DNA of 64,000 nucleotides. It comes from PGYR01 sp041675005 (GTDB lineage: Bacteria > Bacteroidota > Ignavibacteria > Kapaibacteriales > UBA2268). A program made the translations under genes and the position numbers. Position 1 is the stretch's first letter. The number at the start of each line of letters is the position of its first letter. The notes under the pieces were generated by a model that saw only the letters and a program-made list of their open reading frames with translations, made no database searches and was not told the origin of the DNA. The stretch lies in assembly GCA_041675005.1 (NCBI GenBank), contig JBAYUQ010000014.1, positions 10,214 through 74,213 of the forward strand, in the 5' to 3' direction. Positions 8,794-18,066 of this stretch are shown here, in pieces.

Positions 8794-11700
8794 ATGCTTC
8801 TTCGTATTGGTCTATTATTCACAGCAATTTTAATACTTAATTCTTGTAAGGAAAATTCTGAGAATGTGAAAGAATCTGAAGTTGAAATTTCCCAAGAATT
8901 TGAATCTCCAACAATAATAAACATCTCTGATTTACCCGATTCATTACAACCGAAAACTACGTTAATCAGTGATATGCCCTCAGCTAGGACTATAGCAATA
9001 CCAACTCGGGAAAGCGACTTTAGCTACATAAACTCAAATGACAAGAAAATAGATTTGAAATTAGTACCACCCACTACTACACCAATCGCTGTACTTTCGG
9101 ATAATAAAGGTGTAGCAATCACTGATTCATCTGGCAAAAACTTCACAATGGGGAATGGTGGTATTTCTCACTTCACGAATTTCACTACTAATGACGGTCT
9201 TGCCCTTGATGGTGTGAGCTGTTCAGAGATGGATAATGAAGGTAATATATGGTTCGGTACGCAAGGCGGTGGAGTAAGTAAATACGACGGATACAATTTC
9301 ACTACTTACACCACAGCACAAGGATTAGCAAATAACTCTGTTATGAGTATTGTAGCTGATTCGAAGGGGAATATTTGGTTAGGGACGAATGGTGGTGGAG
9401 TAAGTAAATTCGATGGGCATACTTTTATCACATTTACAACTGAAGATAGCTTAGCAAACAACAGTATTTATAGCATGACAGAAGATAGTAAGGGCAATAT
9501 GTGGTTTGGCTCTTACGGCGGTGGAGTAAGTAAATACGATGGAAAGAAATTCAAAAATTATAATACCGAAAATGGGTTAGCCGATAATTTTATAATGGCT
9601 ATAAAAGAAGATAGTAAAGGAAATATCTGGTTCGGGACGAACGGAAAAGGTCTAAGCAAATTCGACGGAAAAAAGTTCAAAACATATACTAAAGATGATG
9701 GACTAGCTAGTGATTGGATAAGAAGTATAATGGAAGATAGCAAAGGCAATCTTTGGCTCGGTACTTACGGCGGTGGTGCTAGTAAGTATGACGGCAAAGA
9801 CTTCACCAACTATTCTACTGAAAATGGACTAGCAAGCAAGTTAGTGATGAGTATAGTTGAAGCCAAAGACGGTAAGTTATGGTTCGGAACAAACGGATAT
9901 GGTGTTAGTTCATTCGATGGTAAAAAATTCAAGACCTTCTCGACTAAGCAAGGACTAACCAATGACAGAGTTTGGACTATAACAAAAGACAAGGGTAATA
10001 ACCTCTGGTTTGGTACATTCGGTGGTGGAGTTAGCCGTTTCGAGGGCGAGGCATTCACCAAATTTGACCAATCAATCGGATTGGCTAACAGCACAGTATT
10101 CAGTATAAATGAAGACAAAAGTGGCAATATGTGGTTCGGTACAAACGGTGGTGGAATAAGCAAATACAATGGCAAAGAAATCACCAACTACTCTAGTACA
10201 CAAGGTGTAGCCGATAGAGTGATAATGGCAATAGAAGAAGACAGCAAAGGCATACTCTGGTTTGGCACGAACGGCGGTGGGGTTACTAGCTTTGACGGGA
10301 AAGCGTTCACCAGTTATTCTACTACACAAGGGCTACCGAGCAATCAAGTATTCGCAATCCGTGAGGACAATGATAGTAATCTTTGGTTTGGTACTTACGA
10401 AGGTGGAGTTGTAAAGTATGATGGAGACTCTTTCACAAACTACACTACTGCTCACGGACTCGCAAACAACTCTGTATGGAGTATATTCAAAGACAGTAAG
10501 GGGAATATATGGTTTGGAACTTTGGGTGGCGGAGTGAGCCGATTTGACGGCAAATCTTTCCTTACCCTGACTACTAAGCAAGGTCTCTCCGACGACAATG
10601 TATATAGCGTATCAGAAGACGATAAAGGGAATATATGGATAGGTACAGCAAACGGACTCAACCTAGTTTATTCAGATAGATTGGAGAGCAAAGCAAAAAC
10701 GCCATTAGTAAAAATATTTACAACTACAGACGGATTAGCAGATAACTTAGTAACGCAAGTAATACCATTACCAAAAGGCAGATTAGCAATTGGTACTAAC
10801 CTCGGTATTACTATATTCAAGCCAAGCGATGATTATTCCAAGTTAGAAAACATAGAAATCTATAACACAAATACAGACTTCCCTGTGAAAGACGTGAACG
10901 CTGGACAGAATGGAATGTTCTTAGACAGAAGTGGGGTTCTTTGGGCAGGTACTGGTAACGAGGAAACGGCATTAGTTCGATTTGATATTATTGAATTAAA
11001 CAAAAGCAAAGCCGCACCTAGCATAGTCTTGAAGAACGTAAAGGTCAACGATAATGCTATTATCTGGAATTATCTTAGTAATAAAACCATAAAAGATAGC
11101 ACTATAACTCCTGCTTGTATAACTGAAGAAGTGACGTCACTCGGCAAAGAGCTAACAGATGCCATACGAGATAGCTTAGCGGCCAAATTCCAAAAAATAG
11201 AATTCGATAGCGTTAGTCCGTTTTATTATATACCTCACAACCTAGTATTACCATACAAGAACAATCACCTAACAATTGATTACGGAGCTATAGAAACAGG
11301 CAAGCCAAACCAAGTAAACTACAAGCATTTCCTAGTCGGTTACGAAGATGATTGGAGTCCAGTGTCGCATACTACTAGCTCAATTTTCGGTAATATTGGC
11401 GAAGGGGAATATGAGTTCAAAGTGATGGCACAAGGACTAAACGGCGTTTGGTCTGAGCCCGTTTCCTATACTTTCGAAGTACTACCTCCGTGGTATAGAA
11501 CTTGGTGGGCTTATGCTATATATGTGATACTCGCTATTATCGTAGTTTATGGATTCGTACGCTGGCGATTAGCTAAGCTAGAAAAAGAAAAGGAAGTACT
11601 AGAAGAAACAGTAATGATTAGAACTGCCGAAGTAGTAGAAGAGAAAAAAGAAGCCGATAGACAAAGAGAACGCTCAGACAGTCTCTTGCTCAACATTTTA

Positions 11701-12315
11701 CCAGCAGAAATAGCTGAAGAGCTAAAAGAAAAAGGTAGCTCTGAAGCAAAGGAATTCGATTTGGTGACCATATTATTCACTGATTTTAAAGGATTCACAC
11801 AAGCATCAGAGAAGCTAACAGCGAAAGAATTAGTAGAGGAAATAGACACTTGCTTCAAGTTTTTTGACTCCATCTGTGGTAAGTACAACGTAGAGAAAAT
11901 CAAGACAATCGGTGATGCTTATATGGCGGCTGGTGGTTTACCAGTTCCATTCGAAGGATCGGTGAAAAACACTATACTAGCTGCTTTGGAAATGTCCGAG
12001 TTCATAATAGAAAGAAAAATACAGAAAGAAAGAGAAGGCAAAATCCCATTCGAAATGCGACTAGGGTTGCACACCGGCCCAGTAGTAGCAGGGATAGTTG
12101 GGATAAAGAAATTTGCGTACGATATATGGGGCGACACCGTGAACACTGCTTCCAGAATGGAAAGCTCGGGTGCACCGGGGCAAATAAACATAAGCAAAGT
12201 TACTTATGAAATAGTCAAAGATGACCCCGATTTCAGATTCACACCGCGTGGGAAAATAGTAGCTAAAGGCAAAGGCGAAATGGAAATGTTCTTCGTTGAG
12301 TTGGTAACAAAGTAA
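8794..12315 (+). CDS. Lipoprotein receptor: Reg_prop propeller, Y_Y_Y domain, adenylate cyclase
   Basis: 1173 aa. A lipobox (ILNSC, Cys18) suggests N-terminal lipidation. At least 12 propeller repeats of the two-component-regulator type (WFGTNGGGVSKYDGK, EDSKGNIWFGT) span about residues 125-625, with two degenerate blades after that, so 14 blades in two rings is likely. A Y_Y_Y domain (about 840-900), a transmembrane helix (904-922), a coiled coil and a class III cyclase (from about 985) follow. Catalytic motifs are FTDFKGF, KIKTIGDAYM, YDIWGD and NTASRM; the Lys/Asp pair predicts ATP as substrate. Such sensor halves are usually fused to histidine kinases, so the cyclase output is notable. 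Confidence 0.9.
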   Translation: MLLRIGLLFTAILILNSCKENSENVKESEVEISQEFESPTIINISDLPDSLQPKTTLISDMPSARTIAIPTRESDFSYINSNDKKIDLKLVPPTTTPIAVLSDNKGVAITDSSGKNFTMGNGGISHFTNFTTNDGLALDGVSCSEMDNEGNIWFGTQGGGVSKYDGYNFTTYTTAQGLANNSVMSIVADSKGNIWLGTNGGGVSKFDGHTFITFTTEDSLANNSIYSMTEDSKGNMWFGSYGGGVSKYDGKKFKNYNTENGLADNFIMAIKEDSKGNIWFGTNGKGLSKFDGKKFKTYTKDDGLASDWIRSIMEDSKGNLWLGTYGGGASKYDGKDFTNYSTENGLASKLVMSIVEAKDGKLWFGTNGYGVSSFDGKKFKTFSTKQGLTNDRVWTITKDKGNNLWFGTFGGGVSRFEGEAFTKFDQSIGLANSTVFSINEDKSGNMWFGTNGGGISKYNGKEITNYSSTQGVADRVIMAIEEDSKGILWFGTNGGGVTSFDGKAFTSYSTTQGLPSNQVFAIREDNDSNLWFGTYEGGVVKYDGDSFTNYTTAHGLANNSVWSIFKDSKGNIWFGTLGGGVSRFDGKSFLTLTTKQGLSDDNVYSVSEDDKGNIWIGTANGLNLVYSDRLESKAKTPLVKIFTTTDGLADNLVTQVIPLPKGRLAIGTNLGITIFKPSDDYSKLENIEIYNTNTDFPVKDVNAGQNGMFLDRSGVLWAGTGNEETALVRFDIIELNKSKAAPSIVLKNVKVNDNAIIWNYLSNKTIKDSTITPACITEEVTSLGKELTDAIRDSLAAKFQKIEFDSVSPFYYIPHNLVLPYKNNHLTIDYGAIETGKPNQVNYKHFLVGYEDDWSPVSHTTSSIFGNIGEGEYEFKVMAQGLNGVWSEPVSYTFEVLPPWYRTWWAYAIYVILAIIVVYGFVRWRLAKLEKEKEVLEETVMIRTAEVVEEKKEADRQRERSDSLLLNILPAEIAEELKEKGSSEAKEFDLVTILFTDFKGFTQASEKLTAKELVEEIDTCFKFFDSICGKYNVEKIKTIGDAYMAAGGLPVPFEGSVKNTILAALEMSEFIIERKIQKEREGKIPFEMRLGLHTGPVVAGIVGIKKFAYDIWGDTVNTASRMESSGAPGQINISKVTYEIVKDDPDFRFTPRGKIVAKGKGEMEMFFVELVTK

Positions 12316-12331
12316 GCAATTAAAAGTGAGT

Positions 12332-12538
12332 TATTCCCCTCTTTAAGCAACGCGAAAGAGGGGTGGATCACGCCAAAGGCGTGAGACGGGGTGTTAGAAA
12401 AGTAGAAAGACCGTAAAGAGAGAATAAAGTAAAATTAGTCTGAAGAATTAGATAGTATGAAATTCTGTGGATACTTAAATACCCCGTCAGCCAACGCTGG
12501 TGCGTTGTCTGCCACCCCTTTTCAAGAAAAGAGGAATT
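12332..12538 (+). repeat. Palindromic ~205-bp element, copy E3
   Basis: Left inner hairpin CACGCC-AAA-GGCGTG as in E1. Right inner hairpin is a different sequence (CAGCCAACGC with GCGTTGTCTG) that still pairs. Starts 16 bp after the stop codon of the propeller cyclase. Confidence 0.82.
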
Positions 12539-12545
12539 TTACGAC

Positions 12546-12596
12546 AAAGTAAAAGGAGAAGTCGATATGTATTACGTAGAGTTAGTGAATGAATAA
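12546..12596 (+). pseudogene. Orphan copy of a cyclase 3' end after E3
   Basis: Reads KVKGEVDMYYVELVNE and a stop. It is closer in sequence to the end of the TPR cyclase (GEVDMYFVEL) than to the gene it follows (GEMEMFFVEL). Its last bases overlap the first ATG of the following gene in another frame. Confidence 0.65.
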
Positions 12597-13137
12597 TATG
12601 ACTGACAAAATCAGCATACAATACCATAAAACAGAATTTGGTGAGCTAATACTCGGCTCGTTCAAAAATCAGCTGTGCCTATGCGATTGGAGATACCGTA
12701 AAATGCGGGATTCCATAGATAGCCGAATAAAAAAGGGACTAAATGCTGAATACGTTCAGCAAAATTCACCAGTTATTGCTGAGTCTATTCAACAAATCTC
12801 CGAATACATTGCAGGAGATAGAGTTTCATTCGACATATCCCTGTTACTAGTCGGCACAGATTTCCAGAAAAGCGTGTGGGAAGAGCTCATCAAAATCCCT
12901 TATGGTACTACACAATCCTACTTAGGATTAGCAAAAAGTATGGGCAACGAAAAGGCCATCCGAGCAATAGCCACAGCAAACGGAGCAAACGCAATATCGA
13001 TCATCATCCCATGCCATAGGATAATCGGCAGCTCGGGAGAAATGGTTGGCTATGCAGGCGGCACACCTACCAAACGAAAACTGTTATCCCTAGAAAACCG
13101 AAATACTAGCGACTCGCAGATTGGGATGTTTAGGTGA
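12589..13137 (+). CDS. Methylated-DNA--[protein]-cysteine S-methyltransferase (Ogt/MGMT)
   Basis: 182 aa. Suicide repair enzyme that takes alkyl groups from O6-alkylguanine onto its own cysteine. The active-site motif IIIPCHRIIG is present (Cys142 counted from the first Met), with the helix-turn-helix region FQKSVWEELIKIPYGTTQSY before it and the usual GYAGG after it. A degenerate N-terminal domain precedes them, as in Ogt. ATG at 12589 overlaps the cyclase fragment; ATG at 12598 is an equally good start. It stands alone, so regulation cannot be inferred. Confidence 0.9.
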   Translation: MNNMTDKISIQYHKTEFGELILGSFKNQLCLCDWRYRKMRDSIDSRIKKGLNAEYVQQNSPVIAESIQQISEYIAGDRVSFDISLLLVGTDFQKSVWEELIKIPYGTTQSYLGLAKSMGNEKAIRAIATANGANAISIIIPCHRIIGSSGEMVGYAGGTPTKRKLLSLENRNTSDSQIGMFR

Positions 13138-13187
13138 TTCAGAAGTTATTAGAATAAAAGAATGTTAAGTATATAAATAATTTGAAT

Positions 13188-14021
13188 TCAATATTCATTC
13201 TTAGTATAACTAATATTTATAGTATCCTTGTTTCTTCTAATTATTCGGTTTGGTAAATTGTTTTCATCATAGTAAATTTTTGCTAATGGGATAGAATCAT
13301 TTTTACCTAATTTTATAATTTCAGTATAATCATCTAATTTTATTTTATAATAGTTATAGTGAAATAGATTTATATGACTGTAAGCTTTGATATAAACACT
13401 ATTATTAAATTCTGATATTGTTGTATCACTTTGATGTGTTAATTTTCTATATGGTGTCAAGTTTACAGAGTCACAAAAATTTAAATTTTCTTTGATTACC
13501 CCAATCTCTTGAAGATTAAAATCTTTACCAAATAGATAATAAGTAGAATAACTTGATATTATTAAACCATCGTGGCAGAGAGCATAAGGATATTCAAGCA
13601 TCATAGAGTCACCTTCAGTTCTTTTGATATCCTTTCTTATAATCTGATTAACTGAAGTGTCAATGAAAAAGCTACTTATTGTAAACAATTCATAATTATG
13701 ATATATTTCAAGCTGAATAGTATTATTTAAAAGATAACTAATTTTTATTTCCTTTAATCTATTGGCTGATATTGATTCCTGAAAGTAAACTATTCTACCT
13801 AACTTATCATACTCAATCCTTGACTTATATCTATTACCTGAAAATATAATACTTTGAGAACTTAGTTGATCATTATTTCTAAAAAAATCTGGGAAGAAAT
13901 AATATTCATCTTCAAAATCAGTATGCCATAAAATATTATAATTGAAAATGAAATTAATATATTTACTTTCTATGCCGTAACAGTTTGAAACTATTAAAAT
14001 TATAACTAAATAAATCTTCAT
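13188..14021 (-). CDS. Secreted protein of unknown function, 277 aa
   Basis: Signal peptide (MKIYLVIILIVSNCYG), then an aromatic, Asn/Ile-rich sequence without recognised domains. Short segments such as RIEYDKLGRIVYF and KIYYDENNLPNRI resemble beta-strand units of YD/RHS-like or MORN-like repeats, which suggests an all-beta exported protein. The coding region is more AT-rich than its neighbours. It lies downstream of, and convergent with, the alkyltransferase gene. Confidence 0.65.
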   Translation of the reverse strand: MKIYLVIILIVSNCYGIESKYINFIFNYNILWHTDFEDEYYFFPDFFRNNDQLSSQSIIFSGNRYKSRIEYDKLGRIVYFQESISANRLKEIKISYLLNNTIQLEIYHNYELFTISSFFIDTSVNQIIRKDIKRTEGDSMMLEYPYALCHDGLIISSYSTYYLFGKDFNLQEIGVIKENLNFCDSVNLTPYRKLTHQSDTTISEFNNSVYIKAYSHINLFHYNYYKIKLDDYTEIIKLGKNDSIPLAKIYYDENNLPNRIIRRNKDTINISYTKNEY

Positions 14022-14180
14022 TTAACACCTTCTAGTTACTTAGGTTCATATTTTATAATATCTATATCATCGTATTTATTTTCTTTGTGGTTATCTATTA
14101 TCATCGGATCTCAAGCAACAATCCAGTAGAACATTCATCTCAAATAAGAGACTTAACACAACTGTTAAGGACTATATCCA

Positions 14181-14654
14181 CTAAAATTGTAAACTCAGCC
14201 CTATTCCGTTGTTAGTAGCGAAGAATTGGAGCTGGTAGGTTCTGCTATTATCTGTTAGGGCCTGCTTTTCATTGTGCAATCTTACGCCTTCAGTTAGTTT
14301 GTTTTGAGCACCTATTGCAAGTGGAATATTTATAACGACTATTGCACCACCAACAGCTGCCAAAGTCCAGTTTGGCTCTCCACCACCAAGATAAGTGCCA
14401 ATAGGCCAGCCAATAAGTGCTCCACCGATAAAGCCCATTACATTTGTAAAAGCAGCGGTTGATTTTGCAGAAGAGACGAGTTCGTACTCTTCACTATTCT
14501 TCTCCATCAAACTCATTATTTGTCTTATGTTTATTGGCTTACCTTCGTAAGTATAGAGAGAGCCGTCTGTACCAATGGTCTTGTCTCTATCTTGAGAATA
14601 GATTGGTGCGGTAAGGATTAAAATGGTGATTATAGAAATAAAGATGTTTTTCAT
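14181..14654 (-). CDS. Exported Gly-rich hypothetical protein, 157 aa
   Basis: Signal peptide ending at IYSQ. The mature part begins with a short acidic region, then two hydrophobic Gly-rich stretches (FIGGALIGWPIGTYLGG and AAVGGAIVVINIPLAIGA) like the glycine-zipper segments of envelope proteins, and ends with beta-like LQFFATNNGIGLSLQF. Similar small proteins are common near envelope genes in Bacteroidota. Function unknown. Confidence 0.7.
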   Translation of the reverse strand: MKNIFISIITILILTAPIYSQDRDKTIGTDGSLYTYEGKPINIRQIMSLMEKNSEEYELVSSAKSTAAFTNVMGFIGGALIGWPIGTYLGGGEPNWTLAAVGGAIVVINIPLAIGAQNKLTEGVRLHNEKQALTDNSRTYQLQFFATNNGIGLSLQF

Positions 14655-14724
14655 ATTGATTTGGACTCTTTGTTGAAATAGAATGTCTCAATATAAAAAA
14701 ATAGTTTCAAATATTAAAACTACC

Positions 14725-16023
14725 CTACCCCATCTTCTTGTAATAGCTGGCTACGCGTTGGTTGACTATTATGTCTTTCTTTTGGATTGGAGTATTAAGC
14801 ACTACACCATCGAGTGAACGGCAGCGGCTAAGGGCCACATATACCTGACCGTGGGCGAATGCACCATAGCCAACATCTATTATCACATTGTCGAAGGTCT
14901 TACCTTGGCTCTTGTGTATAGTTATTGCATAGGCCAATTGTAGAGGATACTGCGTGAACTCGGCAGCAGTGGATTGCTCTATTTTGTCTGTGTCTCGGTT
15001 CAGCTCGAACTTTACTTCTTTCCAAGACTCTGGCTCTACTAGGTGCTCCGTACCGTTTATATCTACGAATATATCTTTTTTATCGATTTTTGTAATCTTA
15101 CCTACCGAGCCATTTACCCATCTGAAACCCGGGTCATTTTTTAGCATCATAACCTGTGCCCCTTCTCGTAGCTTTAGCTTATAGGGAGCTGGTAGCTTAT
15201 TCTCTAATTGCTCTTCGCCTTGCTCGGCTAATTTTGCGTACTTCCCAGACAGCTCGCCTGTGAATATATGCTCTTTACTCGTAAGTTGGTCGAGCTTTCT
15301 TTGGTTTATGTCCGATGCCGTTCGCCTCATAGAAGTAAGGAAAGTAGCCGTTTCGGGTATCGCTACTTTGCTTTTGTGACGAGAGTTAAGCAACTGCATA
15401 TCATCATCACTGATTGAGTTTATACGGATGTTTTCTAATAATTGCTTGAAGACAACCTCGTCTTCCGATTGACGGAAAATTTGGGTCAGCTCTGTAAAGT
15501 GGTAGCCATAATCTTTGAATACAGGTGCGTCGTAGAACTGCTCTCCCCCATACGTTCTTATGATATAATCTTGCTCGTCATTTCGCATAACTGGTGGCAG
15601 CTGATACAAATCGCCAATGAATACCATCTGCACACCACCGAACGGCTCAGTCGGGCGGTTCCTGTTCAATCTCAGAGCGGTGTCTATACCGTGCATCATA
15701 TCCGAGCGAACCATCGATACTTCGTCAATTATCAGAGTGTCTATCTCTTCGAATAGGTCTTTTCTGTAATCCATTTTCAGCTTTTCTATCTCTAACTTAC
15801 CAGGTTTGAATCGGAAGAAAGAGTGAATAGTTTGCCCCCCAACGTTCAGTGCTGCAATGCCAGTAGGAGCTATTACCACGAAGTTCTTTTTGGTCTTGCG
15901 GGTGAACTCACGTAGGAGAGTTGACTTCCCTGTACCGGCTCTACCTGTTATGAATATGCTGTCATTCGTATTTTCTAATATATTGAGAGCTTTTTTGAAT
16001 TCTTCGGTTATATCTATATTCAT
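14725..16023 (-). CDS. Pif1/RecD-like superfamily 1 DNA helicase
   Basis: 432 aa ATP-dependent helicase. Walker A GRAGTGKST at residues 27-35; Walker B LIIDEVSM (Asp100, Glu101); then FIGDLYQLPPV (motif III). C-terminal motifs HKSQGKTFDNVIID and VYVALSRC fit motifs V and VI of the Pif1/Dda group. The protein has just the helicase core, so it is the short bacterial Pif1-like type rather than full RecD. Probable role: resolving DNA structures or displacing bound proteins. It is divergent from the GT-C genes. Confidence 0.88.
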   Translation of the reverse strand: MNIDITEEFKKALNILENTNDSIFITGRAGTGKSTLLREFTRKTKKNFVVIAPTGIAALNVGGQTIHSFFRFKPGKLEIEKLKMDYRKDLFEEIDTLIIDEVSMVRSDMMHGIDTALRLNRNRPTEPFGGVQMVFIGDLYQLPPVMRNDEQDYIIRTYGGEQFYDAPVFKDYGYHFTELTQIFRQSEDEVVFKQLLENIRINSISDDDMQLLNSRHKSKVAIPETATFLTSMRRTASDINQRKLDQLTSKEHIFTGELSGKYAKLAEQGEEQLENKLPAPYKLKLREGAQVMMLKNDPGFRWVNGSVGKITKIDKKDIFVDINGTEHLVEPESWKEVKFELNRDTDKIEQSTAAEFTQYPLQLAYAITIHKSQGKTFDNVIIDVGYGAFAHGQVYVALSRCRSLDGVVLNTPIQKKDIIVNQRVASYYKKMG

Positions 16024-16129
16024 TATCTAAAAGTTATGGTTATTACTATGCTGCAATTAGCAATATAACTAATGATGAGTTTAGTACTGATATTTGGGGA
16101 GAAAAGAGTGGGGTTTATTTATTTTCAAT

Positions 16130-16137
16130 ATATTTGC
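16130..16137 (+). promoter_or_regulatory. Putative -7 box TATATTTG upstream of first GT-C gene
   Basis: TATATTTG fits TAnnTTTG and is part of a 13-bp stretch, TTCAATATATTTG, that recurs at the same place before the paralog (18020-18032). No clear -33 motif is seen. Confidence 0.4.
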
Positions 16138-16170
16138 TATTGAACAAATTACACCGAATGAATCTTTAGA

Positions 16171-17964
16171 ATGAAAAACAACAGAGTATTTGTACTAATC
16201 TTTCTAGTATTCTCTACTTTACTAGCACTGAAGTCAGCTTACTATTTGCCCTATATGGCAGATGATGCACTGATAACATATCGCTATGCCCAACGTCTGT
16301 TGGATGGATTTGGGCTCACGTGGACAGAGGGTATTCCGGTAGAGGGGTACTCCAACTTACTCTGGACTCTGCTAATAGCTGCGTTTGGCAAATTTGGATT
16401 CGAGCTGCACACCGTAGCAACGGTAATGGGAGTCATATTCGGGATTCTCAACGTATATCTTATAGTTGATTATGTACGCAATCGCTTCCAAAATGCAATC
16501 CCCATCCTACTGATAAGTCTGTTTTTTTATACTATGGCTGGTACTGTTTCTATATGGTCAATGGCGGGTTTGGAGCAACCATTAGTTGCATTCCTATCGC
16601 TATGGGCAGTGGTCAAGTACTTCGACTTTAGTGATTTCAATAAGAAAGGTAGCTTGTGGTATTCGTCATTAGCATTGGGTTTGCTCTGTATCACTCGCCC
16701 CGACGGTATAATATTATCAGTTGTGATTGGTACATACCACCTAATAGCAAACAGAACCAATCTAAAAAGCAGCACAATTCAGGTGCTAAAACTAGCAATT
16801 TTCCCAACTCTATTTTATTTTGGGCAGCTTATATTCAGAGTCTATTACTATGGCGAATTAGTACCTAACACAGCATTAGTAAAGGTGACTCCGTCTTTCT
16901 TCCATGCTATGACAGGACTCAAATATAATCTGAAATTCATATATTCAATCTCGACTCTGTTTATACCATTTGCTATATTAGCAGTACTTCTTATTAAAAA
17001 TAAGAATAAGCATATAAACCTCTTGCTTTCTATACTAACAGTATGGTTTTTCTATTTGGTATTTGTTGGAGGCGATATATTCATGGCCTTCCGACATCAT
17101 TTTTACTCGATAGTATTTATCATATTAGTATTAGCCGAAGGACTAAATGAGCTATTCAAAAGTAATTATTACAAAGAAAAAAAGAAACTCGTATTACTGT
17201 TACTATCTTTATCAGGGTTAATATTTATATACCAGCAATTCAACTTTATCTTATATAAAGATATAGAAACATTCACTTGGACCTGTAACCAGAAGACTTT
17301 GGCACTAGCACTCAAATCCACATTCGAGGAAGAGCAACCACTAATAGCTGTGGATGCAGCAGGATCTTTGCCGTATTGGACTATGTTCCCATCGCTTGAT
17401 ATGCTTGGGCTAAATGATTACTATATAGCTAGGCACAAACCTGGTAATATGGGGGGCGGATTCATAGGGCACGAGTTGGGCGACCCCGAGTACACACTTG
17501 ACCAAAAGCCAGATATTATCCAATTGCACTTTGGCCAACGTGAACCAATACGCTATATAGATTCACAATTAGTGATTAATAAAAGATTTATCGATGACTA
17601 TCGGGACATAAACGTATTCGCCACCGCAGGTGATAGACACGATTACTCAGGAGTGCTGTGGTTCAATATATATAGCGATAAAGTGGGAATAAAATACACA
17701 CACGAAAAGGTTGTAATCCCAGCTTACTTTTTTAATAATGACAAATCCGTTTTCTCCGAATTCAAAAATGGTGCGCTTGTATTACCAATAAAACCAAATC
17801 AGCAATTTGAGCTAACGTTACCTTTCCTAATGGTTATGGACACCGTATATTCCAATCCTACGGGTTTCGATATACGATACGCTACAGAAGGAAGGAATAC
17901 AATAATAACAGCCAAAAACACCACTAATTATACAAGGGATTTGAAAGAGGTGATAGTTAAATAG
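16171..17964 (+). CDS. GT-C family membrane glycosyltransferase, copy 1
   Basis: 597 aa with about ten or more hydrophobic helices and a soluble C-terminal domain. Near the N-terminus ADDALITYRYAQRLLDG and EGYSNLLWTLL match the DD-containing first periplasmic loop of GT-C enzymes that use polyprenyl-phosphate sugars, such as AftB-like arabinosyltransferase relatives. Asp32/Asp33 in that loop would be the catalytic candidates. Substrate unknown. It is a tandem paralog of the next gene, and the last codons (DLKEVIVK) are the same in both. Confidence 0.75.
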   Translation: MKNNRVFVLIFLVFSTLLALKSAYYLPYMADDALITYRYAQRLLDGFGLTWTEGIPVEGYSNLLWTLLIAAFGKFGFELHTVATVMGVIFGILNVYLIVDYVRNRFQNAIPILLISLFFYTMAGTVSIWSMAGLEQPLVAFLSLWAVVKYFDFSDFNKKGSLWYSSLALGLLCITRPDGIILSVVIGTYHLIANRTNLKSSTIQVLKLAIFPTLFYFGQLIFRVYYYGELVPNTALVKVTPSFFHAMTGLKYNLKFIYSISTLFIPFAILAVLLIKNKNKHINLLLSILTVWFFYLVFVGGDIFMAFRHHFYSIVFIILVLAEGLNELFKSNYYKEKKKLVLLLLSLSGLIFIYQQFNFILYKDIETFTWTCNQKTLALALKSTFEEEQPLIAVDAAGSLPYWTMFPSLDMLGLNDYYIARHKPGNMGGGFIGHELGDPEYTLDQKPDIIQLHFGQREPIRYIDSQLVINKRFIDDYRDINVFATAGDRHDYSGVLWFNIYSDKVGIKYTHEKVVIPAYFFNNDKSVFSEFKNGALVLPIKPNQQFELTLPFLMVMDTVYSNPTGFDIRYATEGRNTIITAKNTTNYTRDLKEVIVK

Positions 17965-18000
17965 AAAAACAGAGGGCGTCTCTACAAATCGTCTGTAATA

Positions 18001-18032
18001 TTGAATTCTTTAATCGTTTTTCAATATATTTG
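18001..18032 (+). promoter_or_regulatory. Putative promoter of second GT-C gene
   Basis: TATATTTG at 18025-18032, with TTGA 20 bp upstream (18001) close to the -33 TTTG. The -7 region is copied from the equivalent site before the first paralog, so the promoter was duplicated with the gene. Confidence 0.45.
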
Positions 18033-18066
18033 TCATTACGCAATATACAATGAACCAATCTAAAGA

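Noticed and set aside
9558..11048. Several long open frames on the strand opposite the propeller gene
   Set aside because: They mirror the repetitive propeller codons and have low-complexity Ser/Leu/Pro composition; they are shadows.
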